Shown: in pieces, positions 9,126 through 16,106 of the stretch
Layout of the letters: every line of letters starts with the position of its first letter
Position numbering within the stretch: position 1 is the first letter of the stretch
NCBI GenBank assembly: GCA_045561575.1
Contig: JBJKXM010000059.1
Span: 1-34,110, forward strand
DNA length: 34,110 nt
Direction: 5' to 3'
Origin: GCA-002715885 sp045561575
Lineage (GTDB): Bacteria > Bacteroidota > Bacteroidia > Flavobacteriales > BACL11
Notes under the pieces: generated by a model
Told to the model about the DNA's origin: nothing
Databases searched by the model: none
Seen by the model: the letters and a program-made list of their open reading frames with translations, nothing else
Position numbers and translations under genes: made by a program

Positions 9126-11395
9126 TATTTAATAAACAATATTTTACTCACCATATTTTCATATCCATTCTCATCTGTGCTAAAAACAAGGTAAATTCCT
9201 GTCCCAACCCTTTCATTGTTAAAATTATTCCCATTCCAATTTGCCTGACCACCTTTTGCAACAGTTTGATAAACTAAACTACCATTTATATCGGTTATTT
9301 TCACAGATGCATTTGCTATTAATCGATTAATAGCAATATTCCCTCTATAATTTTCCCTTACTGGGTTTGGAAAAACATAAGTATCTCCTTGAGCGTTTTC
9401 CCCATATGTGGCATTAGATCTGTATGAAACTAGCCCTTTGTCTGTTCCAATAAATACCTCGCCGTTTTCTTGATTTAAGGTAATGTCAATTATTTTATTT
9501 GATATTATTGGGCTGTTTTCTTTTGTAAAATGATGTATTTCACTTGTTCCGTCACTAGATAACAGGTATAATCCAGCAGATTCAGTGCCGATCCATTTCC
9601 TATTTGCCCCATCAATTTTAATGCAATTTATTTTTTCACTACTAAGAAGGTATTGGCCATATTCCCCCTCTTGAATTAAGATTTGTTGTGAGTCAAAATT
9701 AAATCCTGAAAAAACCAGTTCTGGAGAGTAAAAAACACTTACCCCTTGATCTGAACCAACCCAAATTTCACCGTCTAAATCCATTTCAATACATCTTATG
9801 TTTAATGATGGTAGATTTCCATTTCCAACACTAGTATTTAAAATTTTAAATTGATCATCAGAGGTGTTTTCTATCGTATTATTTTCATTATATACAAATA
9901 ATCCTTTCTCATAAATAACACCCCATTTATTATTCATTTGGTCAATAATTAAATCATCAAAATATAGTCCGTCTATATTTTGGTTCATTGCGAAAGAAAA
10001 CCACTCGTCATTTACTGTTTTTACAAACAGTGGCTTCTGAACTTGCGAGTTTAACCCCCACAAGTTATTGTCTTTGTCAAATTTTAAATCAGAAATTTGT
10101 ATTCTGTTGTTTGAGTAAAATGTTGTGTCAAGAACACCACCGGTGTTTTGATAACCATACTTAATTATGTGATTTTCACCTTGCATAACAGATAATCCAT
10201 TATACCATGAAGCATAATAATCTTTATCTCCTCTTGAGGCAACAGCAACGATGTCCCGAGCCCGATTTAGGTCAAAGAAATCAATATTTTTCCAATCATT
10301 ATTCTCTAAAAAAGATGCTCCGTCATTGTTTAAAGAATTCACACTAAAGTTCATGTGCCCACCATGACAAACAAATAATTTGTTGTTAATATACTCTAGA
10401 CTATAAATTTCATTTGAGATAGGGCTGTTAACTGTTATTATTTGGTCAATTGCATCATTTGCATATTTTATTAAACCAAGTGTTTTGTCAGCAATCCAAA
10501 TTTCATTTTCATTTTTTAGATCACAAGAGTACGCATCTTCCATTTGCGCTATTTCACTCATATTATAATTATTATCAAGCAGGTATATTTTGTTGCTATC
10601 ACTTATTATCACACCAAGACTGGTCTCTTCTATACTTGGCCTATAAAATGTATTATTTGAAATCACTTCCCATTCTTGGTTTTTTACAAGTAATGAATCA
10701 CCGTCTAATTCTGCCATTGCAACAACTGTATTATTTATTTTATTAATTGCGTTATATTCTTCGTTGATTAGGCTTGTGTTTACAAAGGCTGTATCTTTTG
10801 ACCACTGCCCAAAATCTGATAAAAACAGATTGTTTTTATCCGCAAAATAGATGCCTTCTGATGTTGCGACATAAATCTTTTCCCCAACTATTGTTGTTTG
10901 GTTAATTTCCTTTAGGTTTCCATTAGGACTGATTCCATAGGTGTCTTTTATTTCTTCTTTTATTAGATCTAAAACAACGACTCCAAAGCTACATGATAAA
11001 TATGCAAGATTGTTGTCAAAATAAATGTTATTAATTTTTTTAATTCCATTGATTTCTTTTCTTTTTACGTCTGAAATATTTAATATTTCATTTCCATGTA
11101 GTATGTCTATATTACAATTTTCATATGTTATGATTAATTTATTATTTTGATCATTATATCCTATATGTTCAATATTGTTATCAGATAATCCATTTATTTT
11201 AGAAATTCTGTTAATGCTGTTATCACTTGTGTCATAATAGAAAAGCCCCCCTTGCGCTACACAGTAAACACGCTCTTTTACAATAGCTAAGTCATTTATT
11301 TGATTGTATCCAAGGTAGTCTTTCCATTGCCCAACTGGCACATCTTGTGAAAACAATAAAGCAGGTATTAAAGTAAGTAATAGAATTCTTATCAC
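9125..11395 (-). CDS. porZ: Type IX secretion system beta-propeller protein PorZ
   Basis: PorZ is a surface component of the T9SS attachment complex; in Porphyromonas it acts with sortase PorU and delivers anionic lipopolysaccharide for cargo anchoring. The 756-residue product has a signal peptide (ILLLTLIPALLFSQ), an N-terminal propeller starting with the family signature (VGQWKDYLGYNQINDLAI, YCVAQGGLFYYD), and a second propeller with repeats such as LWGLNSQVQKPLF, EIWVGSDQGVSVF and KWIGTESAGLYLL. It ends in a C-terminal domain of sorting-domain fold (VFPNPVRENYRGNI, VGTGIYLVFST). The start codon is GTG at 11395-11393, supported by a TATAATTG box ending four bases upstream. It is the first gene of a four-gene operon with recO. 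The main alternative would be another two-component-regulator-type propeller, but size, domain order and the recO neighbour fit PorZ. Confidence 0.83.
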   Translation of the reverse strand: MIRILLLTLIPALLFSQDVPVGQWKDYLGYNQINDLAIVKERVYCVAQGGLFYYDTSDNSINRISKINGLSDNNIEHIGYNDQNNKLIITYENCNIDILHGNEILNISDVKRKEINGIKKINNIYFDNNLAYLSCSFGVVVLDLIKEEIKDTYGISPNGNLKEINQTTIVGEKIYVATSEGIYFADKNNLFLSDFGQWSKDTAFVNTSLINEEYNAINKINNTVVAMAELDGDSLLVKNQEWEVISNNTFYRPSIEETSLGVIISDSNKIYLLDNNYNMSEIAQMEDAYSCDLKNENEIWIADKTLGLIKYANDAIDQIITVNSPISNEIYSLEYINNKLFVCHGGHMNFSVNSLNNDGASFLENNDWKNIDFFDLNRARDIVAVASRGDKDYYASWYNGLSVMQGENHIIKYGYQNTGGVLDTTFYSNNRIQISDLKFDKDNNLWGLNSQVQKPLFVKTVNDEWFSFAMNQNIDGLYFDDLIIDQMNNKWGVIYEKGLFVYNENNTIENTSDDQFKILNTSVGNGNLPSLNIRCIEMDLDGEIWVGSDQGVSVFYSPELVFSGFNFDSQQILIQEGEYGQYLLSSEKINCIKIDGANRKWIGTESAGLYLLSSDGTSEIHHFTKENSPIISNKIIDITLNQENGEVFIGTDKGLVSYRSNATYGENAQGDTYVFPNPVRENYRGNIAINRLIANASVKITDINGSLVYQTVAKGGQANWNGNNFNNERVGTGIYLVFSTDENGYENMVSKILFIK

Positions 11396-11399
11396 AAGG

Positions 11400-11407
11400 C
11401 AATTATA
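11400..11407 (-). promoter_or_regulatory. Candidate -7 box for the porZ-recO operon
   Basis: Minus-strand TATAATTG matches TAnnTTTG at 7 of 8 positions and lies four bases before the GTG start codon, implying a leaderless transcript. Together with the tRNA promoter it accounts for the 88-base divergent gap at 11396-11483. Confidence 0.45.
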
Positions 11408-11447
11408 AAATATTTTACTCTTAGTTAACCTTAATTAATTAAAAAAA

Positions 11448-11476
11448 TTGTACATCTGTAGACTTTCTTAGTTTTG
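11448..11476 (+). promoter_or_regulatory. Promoter of tRNA-Arg: -33 TTG and -7 TAGTTTTG
   Basis: TTG at 11448-11450 and TAGTTTTG at 11469-11476 match both halves of the Bacteroidota promoter, separated by 18 bases. The -7 box ends seven bases before the first base of the mature tRNA, so the 5' leader must be extremely short. Confidence 0.75.
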
Positions 11477-11483
11477 CAATTTG

Positions 11484-11557
11484 GGCCCAGTAGTTCAACT
11501 GGATAGAATATCAGATTTCGGCTCTGACGGTTGGAGGTTCGAATCCTCCCTGGGTCA
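11484..11557 (+). tRNA. tRNA-Arg (anticodon TCG)
   Basis: A 74-base cloverleaf folds by hand: acceptor GGCCCAG (11484-11490) with CTGGGTC (11550-11556) including one G-T pair, discriminator A at 11557; D stem GTTC/GAAT; anticodon stem TCAGA/TCTGA with loop TTTCGGC, giving anticodon TCG at 11518-11520; T stem GGAGG/CCTCC with loop TTCGAAT. It reads arginine CGA and probably other CGN codons. CCA is not encoded. It is convergent with the FN3 gene, whose stop codon lies 18 bases downstream. Confidence 0.96.
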
Positions 11558-11575
11558 CTATAGTACTGTGTTAAT

Positions 11576-12868
11576 TTATTCAATTATTATTTCCTTAACG
11601 ATCTTACCATTGTTAAGTTGATTAAATATTAATTTGTTTTTCTCTGTATTTATTTTTCTGCCATTTAAATCAAATGAGTATATGATCTTCTCTCTATTAT
11701 TTATTTCATTAATGTTTGACAGGCATTGTATGTATACAGTATCACTATAATATATTTGATCATTTAGTTCAGATTCAATATCAATAACAATATGCAGATT
11801 TCCAGAATAATTTGGGGTTACAAATAGGTTTGTAAAATTTAGATCACTTGTATAGCCAGAAGTGTAATTGTTTCCGTCATTTGGAGATGTGGTTGATACT
11901 CGAACTCCAGAAGATGTGTTTTCAATTGCAAAAAAACCGATTAAATCACCATTTGAATCAAATGAATTAATAATTGCATAATTAGGCCCTGCAATAAGTC
12001 CTGCTCTTAATGTTGAGTTTACATTTTGGGATAATGAGTTATATATTGCATAACCCACAGAATCACCACTGTTGATTGATGCTATATCAAAATAGCCTCC
12101 ATCTGTTGTTATTGTGCTATTTTCAATATCTGGCTCATTTGATAGCTGATTTATTTGAACCAATAAGCTTGTTGGCGTGTTGCAAAGACTAGTTCCTAAT
12201 GTCGTATTTATAATCGGGTTAAACGGTGCCGGAACAAATATTGATGTTGTAAAAGTATCGCTAGCAGACCATAGTGACCCCATATTTAATGTAGAGTCAT
12301 GATATGCCATTATTTGCCATTCGTATGTAGTGTTTTGTTGTAAAACAGGAATGTTTGTTGAATCAACATTACCATTAACTAGACTTAGGTTTGCCCAATT
12401 GCTCGTGTTTAATATTCTATAATGGATTTTGTACCTATGAGCTGTTGTTAAAACATCCCAATTTGCCTGTGCAGAGGAATATGTTATGTTGCTGTTTGTC
12501 AGGTTGTTAGGTGTTGGGCATAGGTTTGTAAATGTATAAAATGTGTCTACTTGTGACCAATTTGAGAAGTTGCTAATAGTGTCACAATGTGCTCTTATTT
12601 GCCATATATATGTAGTTTGGTCAGACAAGTTATTTAATGTTCTAAAAGTTAGAAGTGAATCTATATTATTCTTGTACGACCATGGACTTGTACCAATCTC
12701 TTTATATCTTATTTTATAATGATTGGCTCCCAAAACTGTGTTCCAATTTACTTGTGCACTAAAAAAATATACATTATTTGAAAATGTATTTTGTGGCACT
12801 CCGCACTGTCCATAGGTACTCGTAAAACAGAATAATGATAAAAATATAACAGCAATTAATCTAGACAT
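11576..12868 (-). CDS. Secreted fibronectin type III protein with short type IX sorting tail
   Basis: A 430-residue exported protein of unknown target. A signal peptide ends at about residue 20 (FTSTYGQ). Two fibronectin-III-like domains follow at about 22-115 and 116-210, each beginning with a C-x-x-P and containing the repeated pattern SAQ(V/A)NW, HYKIRYK / RYKIHYR and TTY(I/E)WQI. A further beta-rich region (about 225-385) has spaced Asn/Asp and no recognised catalytic motif. The last about 35 residues (YSFDLNGRKINTEKNKLIF, then NNGKIVKEIIIE) resemble the final strands of a T9SS sorting domain but lack the usual YPNP start. The start is supported by a perfect TAAATTTG box ending four bases upstream of the ATG. 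It is probably a surface adhesin or binding protein; that is inference only. Confidence 0.8.
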   Translation of the reverse strand: MSRLIAVIFLSLFCFTSTYGQCGVPQNTFSNNVYFFSAQVNWNTVLGANHYKIRYKEIGTSPWSYKNNIDSLLTFRTLNNLSDQTTYIWQIRAHCDTISNFSNWSQVDTFYTFTNLCPTPNNLTNSNITYSSAQANWDVLTTAHRYKIHYRILNTSNWANLSLVNGNVDSTNIPVLQQNTTYEWQIMAYHDSTLNMGSLWSASDTFTTSIFVPAPFNPIINTTLGTSLCNTPTSLLVQINQLSNEPDIENSTITTDGGYFDIASINSGDSVGYAIYNSLSQNVNSTLRAGLIAGPNYAIINSFDSNGDLIGFFAIENTSSGVRVSTTSPNDGNNYTSGYTSDLNFTNLFVTPNYSGNLHIVIDIESELNDQIYYSDTVYIQCLSNINEINNREKIIYSFDLNGRKINTEKNKLIFNQLNNGKIVKEIIIE

Positions 12869-12872
12869 ATCA

Positions 12873-12880
12873 CAAATTTA
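12873..12880 (-). promoter_or_regulatory. -7 box of the FN3 protein gene
   Basis: Minus-strand TAAATTTG matches TAnnTTTG fully and ends four bases before the ATG at 12868, so the mRNA is likely leaderless. No clear -33 TTG at the usual distance. It means this gene is not simply read through from the methyltransferase gene 24 bases upstream. Confidence 0.6.
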
Positions 12881-12892
12881 CGAATTAATGTA

Positions 12893-13780
12893 TTATTTGT
12901 GATTTTTAAAAATATATATAGTGCTTGAGAACTCGTACAAATTTAGATATGCTAAAATATTTGAAATTAACCCTACTATAAATCCTTTTATATATTGCTT
13001 TCTACCACTTTTATACTCATTGCTTAAAAGTGAAACGTAAAATGAATCGTATTTCATTCCAATTTTTTTCTCCATTGAAAATCCGTTTTCTTTGAACAGT
13101 TTCACAACAGTTATTGGACAAAAATGATTTAAATGAATTGGTAAATCCCATGCTGCCCAATATTTTTTATAAAATTTTGCATCGTATGACTTGTGATTTG
13201 GCACAGCTATTATTGCATAGCCATTATTTTTGATGATTTTTGAAAGACTCTTAACGGTATTGTTTATGTCATAGATGTGCTCTAAAACATGCCACATACT
13301 TAAACTATCAAATGTGTTGTCGTCAAACTGGTTGATATCAGTATTTTCTCTTACATCAAGTTGATAGTTTTCAATTGCCATTTTCCTTGCATTTTTTGAT
13401 GGTTCTATTCCAACAGTTTTAATTCCTGACTTTTTGCATGCATTTAAAAACTCTCCTGTGCCACACCCAATGTCCAGGTGGTGTTTTGTTTTTGTAGTTT
13501 TTTGTAAAAGATTTGTTTTTGATTTTATAGCCTTTTTTCTTACTAACTGATATAAGGTGTTAAATAACCCTTTCTTTTTATTTGTATGTGACAAATAACT
13601 ATCACTTAAATAGTATTCTCCTATATTTTTTTCATATGGTCTAGGGTTTGTAAATGTAAATGTACAGCCTTCACACCTATAAATACTAAAATCTTTTTTT
13701 GATGTGCTGTAATCATTTGATTTTAGCCAAAATTTTATGTTTTGACTATAACACAGCGGGCATTTATCTAACCTAATCAT
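12893..13780 (-). CDS. Class I SAM-dependent methyltransferase with N-terminal zinc ribbon
   Basis: A 295-residue enzyme predicted to transfer a methyl group from S-adenosylmethionine; acceptor unknown. The N-terminus holds two Cys pairs (C7-x2-C10 and C36-x2-C39) in the setting CPLCYS and YRCEGC, a zinc ribbon common to this methyltransferase group. It then has a PRP segment, SAM motif I LDIGCGTGEFL at about 102-112, an acidic motif II (VGIEPS), and MWHVLEHIYD. The C-terminal about 30 residues are hydrophobic and may touch the membrane. Its ATG overlaps the mnmG stop codon (ATGA), so it is translationally coupled to a tRNA-modification gene. Homologues of this layout often sit in polysaccharide or hypothetical-modification clusters, so the coupling does not prove an RNA substrate. 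Confidence 0.85.
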   Translation of the reverse strand: MIRLDKCPLCYSQNIKFWLKSNDYSTSKKDFSIYRCEGCTFTFTNPRPYEKNIGEYYLSDSYLSHTNKKKGLFNTLYQLVRKKAIKSKTNLLQKTTKTKHHLDIGCGTGEFLNACKKSGIKTVGIEPSKNARKMAIENYQLDVRENTDINQFDDNTFDSLSMWHVLEHIYDINNTVKSLSKIIKNNGYAIIAVPNHKSYDAKFYKKYWAAWDLPIHLNHFCPITVVKLFKENGFSMEKKIGMKYDSFYVSLLSNEYKSGRKQYIKGFIVGLISNILAYLNLYEFSSTIYIFKNHK

Positions 13781-15648
13781 CTTCCCATATATATTAATAG
13801 AATATTTATGTCTGATGGAGACACTCCACTAATTCTACTCGCCTGACCTATTGATCTTGGTTGAATTTCATTTAATTTTTCTTTACCCTCTGTTGAAATA
13901 GAGTGTAGTTTATTATAATTAAAATCTTCAGGTATAATTATATCTTCTAATTTACTTAATTTTTTTGCTGCTTCAGCTTCTTTGTCTAAGTAACCCCCGT
14001 ATTTTATTTTAATTTCAGCTTGTTTAATAGATTCTTTTGAAATTCTTTCTTTTTTAATAAATTCTGAAAGCTGTTTTGAGATTTTTAAATCATTAAATGT
14101 TATGTGTGGCCTAGATAAAAACGAAATTAATTTCTTTTTCTGTTTTACAACCGCACTTTTTCTTTTTTCTAAGACTACATTTATTGTTTTTGGTTCAATA
14201 TTTTGTTTTTCTAGAAATTTAATTAACTTTTTTGTTTCCTCTAATTTTTTATTTAATTTTTCAATTCTTTCTAAAGAAGCTAGCCCTAGATCAAAGCCCT
14301 TTTTAGTTAATCTTTCATCTGCATTGTCTTGTCTTAATAGTAATCTGTACTCTGCTCTAGAAGTAAACATTCTGTATGGCTCTTCTGTTCCTTTTGTAAT
14401 CAAATCATCAATTAATACGCCTATGTATGCATCTGAACGGCTTAGTGTAAACTCATTCTTTCCTTTAACCTTTTGATGAGCATTTATACCCGCAATCAAG
14501 CCTTGACATGCAGCTTCTTCGTATCCAGTTGTACCATTTATTTGCCCACAAAAGAATAGATTTTCTACAAGCTTTGTCTCTAAAGAAGTTTTTAACTGTG
14601 TTGGCGGAAAATAATCGTACTCTATTGCATAACCAGCTCTAAATAATTTAACATTCTCTAGTCCTTTAACTTTTCTTAATGCTTTTATTTGAACATCTTC
14701 TGGTAGTGATGTGGAGAATCCGTTTAAGTATATTTCAATTGTTTCATTTCCCTCTGGTTCAATAAACAGCTGATGTCTCGGTTTGTCAGAAAATCTGGTT
14801 ATTTTATCCTCAATTGATGGGCAGTACCTTGGCCCCAAGCCCTGTATCCTTCCAGTAAACATTGGTGATTTTTCAAAGCCTTCCTCAAGAATCTGATGTA
14901 CTTCTTTTGATGTATATGTAATAAAACAACTTTTTTGATTTTCTAGTTTGTTTTCTTCTAGATACGAAAATGACCCGTAATCTTCATCGCCTTTTTGCTC
15001 TTCAGTTACTTTATAGTCTATTGACCTACCATCAAGTCTTGGTGGTGTGCCGGTTTTCATTCTTCCATGAGTAAAACCTAGTTCTATTAATTGTTTTGTT
15101 ATTCCTTCAGCTGCAGGCTCACCCGACCTCCCCCCTTTATAGTTTTTTTCGCCCAGATGAATTAGCCCGTTTAAAAATGTTCCGTTACACAAAATTACTG
15201 TGTGAGAATTTATCTCTACCCCCATTTTAGTTACTACTCCTACTGCCTTCTTGTCCACAACTAATATCTTGTTAACACTATCCTGATAAAAGTCTATATT
15301 TTCATTTTTTTCAAGAGCTATTCTCCATTCCTTTTCAAATAATTTTCTGTCACATTGCGCTCTTGGGCTCCACATCGCGGGTCCTTTTGACTTATTCAAC
15401 ATCCTAAATTGAATAGTTGATCTATCAGTAATTATTCCAGACATTCCTCCAAGCGCATCAATTTCTCTCAATATTTGACCCTTTGCAATTCCTCCCATTG
15501 CAGGGTTACAAGACATTCTTGCGATTGTTTCAAGGTTTTGTGATATTAATAATACCCTTGACCCAAGCTTGGCTGCCCCATATGCAGCCTCACATCCAGC
15601 ATGCCCACCCCCAACAACAATAACATCGTATTTTTTTTTGTATTCCAT
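13777..15648 (-). CDS. mnmG: tRNA uridine-5-carboxymethylaminomethyl modification enzyme MnmG (GidA)
   Basis: FAD-dependent subunit of the MnmE-MnmG complex that installs the (carboxymethyl)aminomethyl group at U34 of tRNAs reading two-codon boxes ending in A/G. At 623 residues it has the normal length. Visible marks: N-terminal FAD-binding VVGGGHAGCEAA (11-22), conserved SCNPAMGGIAKG (46-57), GPRYCPSIEDKITRF (272-286) with the catalytic-type Cys276, TGYEEAACQGL in the C-terminal part of the FAD domain, and a lysine-rich helical tail ending RISGVSPSDINILL. The ATG lies two bases from a parS-like palindrome (15651-15666) in the 48-base gap after ybeY. The methyltransferase gene follows with a 4-base overlap. 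Confidence 0.98.
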   Translation of the reverse strand: MEYKKKYDVIVVGGGHAGCEAAYGAAKLGSRVLLISQNLETIARMSCNPAMGGIAKGQILREIDALGGMSGIITDRSTIQFRMLNKSKGPAMWSPRAQCDRKLFEKEWRIALEKNENIDFYQDSVNKILVVDKKAVGVVTKMGVEINSHTVILCNGTFLNGLIHLGEKNYKGGRSGEPAAEGITKQLIELGFTHGRMKTGTPPRLDGRSIDYKVTEEQKGDEDYGSFSYLEENKLENQKSCFITYTSKEVHQILEEGFEKSPMFTGRIQGLGPRYCPSIEDKITRFSDKPRHQLFIEPEGNETIEIYLNGFSTSLPEDVQIKALRKVKGLENVKLFRAGYAIEYDYFPPTQLKTSLETKLVENLFFCGQINGTTGYEEAACQGLIAGINAHQKVKGKNEFTLSRSDAYIGVLIDDLITKGTEEPYRMFTSRAEYRLLLRQDNADERLTKKGFDLGLASLERIEKLNKKLEETKKLIKFLEKQNIEPKTINVVLEKRKSAVVKQKKKLISFLSRPHITFNDLKISKQLSEFIKKERISKESIKQAEIKIKYGGYLDKEAEAAKKLSKLEDIIIPEDFNYNKLHSISTEGKEKLNEIQPRSIGQASRISGVSPSDINILLIYMGR

Positions 15649-15650
15649 AA

Positions 15651-15666
15651 TGTTTCACATGAAACA
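15651..15666. promoter_or_regulatory. parS-like ParB binding site upstream of mnmG
   Basis: TGTTTCACATGAAACA matches the widely conserved bacterial parS consensus TGTTNCACGTGAAACA at all but one position (the central G is A). It sits in the short ybeY-mnmG gap, two bases from the mnmG start codon and just downstream of a weak -7-like ATCTTTTG, so it would be part of the mnmG leader. parS sites usually cluster near the replication origin. No parA, parB or dnaA gene is in this window. The match is seen directly; ParB binding is inferred. Confidence 0.72.
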
Positions 15667-15696
15667 AAAGATTATAAACAGCTGAAAATCAATAGT

Positions 15697-16104
15697 TTAA
15701 TATTTTTTTAAGTAGTGATTTTCTTTTTCTCTTATTTCTTTTTCTTTTAATTTGTCTTTATCATCATAGCCCAGCAAATGTAATAGGCCATGAGCCATTA
15801 CTCGTCTTAATTCTACTTCTTCTTCACAATTATATTTTTTGGAGTTCTCTATTACCCTCTCAATGCTAATAATTATATCACCACTTATTTTATTGTTATC
15901 TGAACTGTTAAATGTAATAATATCAGTGTAATAATCATGTTGCAAATATTTTTTATTGTACTCTAGCATTTTTTGATCATCAACAAAAAGAAAATTTAAC
16001 TCTTCAATATCATTTCCTTCTTCTTTAGCAATAAGATTAAGCCATTCCTTAATCGTTTTTTGATTATCCAGTTTATAATTAAATTCAAATGAAAGGCTTA
16101 TCAT
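15697..16104 (-). CDS. ybeY: Endoribonuclease / rRNA maturation factor YbeY
   Basis: Metal-dependent RNase needed for 16S rRNA 3' maturation and ribosome quality control. The product is 135 residues, somewhat short but usual for Bacteroidota. The family motif is present as HGLLHLLGYDDK (105-116): His105 and His109 are kept, but the third metal ligand of the classical HGxLHLxGYDH is Asp115 here. The upstream block LQHDYYTDIITFN matches the conserved (H/T)DVLSF-type strand, and ISGDIIISIERV follows. The ATG is two bases downstream of the DUF4175 stop, so both are in one operon. Identification is secure from the motif and from the mnmG neighbour. Confidence 0.92.
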   Translation of the reverse strand: MISLSFEFNYKLDNQKTIKEWLNLIAKEEGNDIEELNFLFVDDQKMLEYNKKYLQHDYYTDIITFNSSDNNKISGDIIISIERVIENSKKYNCEEEVELRRVMAHGLLHLLGYDDKDKLKEKEIREKENHYLKKY

Positions 16105-16106
16105 AT

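Noticed and set aside
11484..12868. Genomic island or integrative element at tRNA-Arg
   Set aside because: No integrase, no direct repeat of the tRNA 3' end found by eye on the far side of the FN3 gene, and core operons resume immediately.
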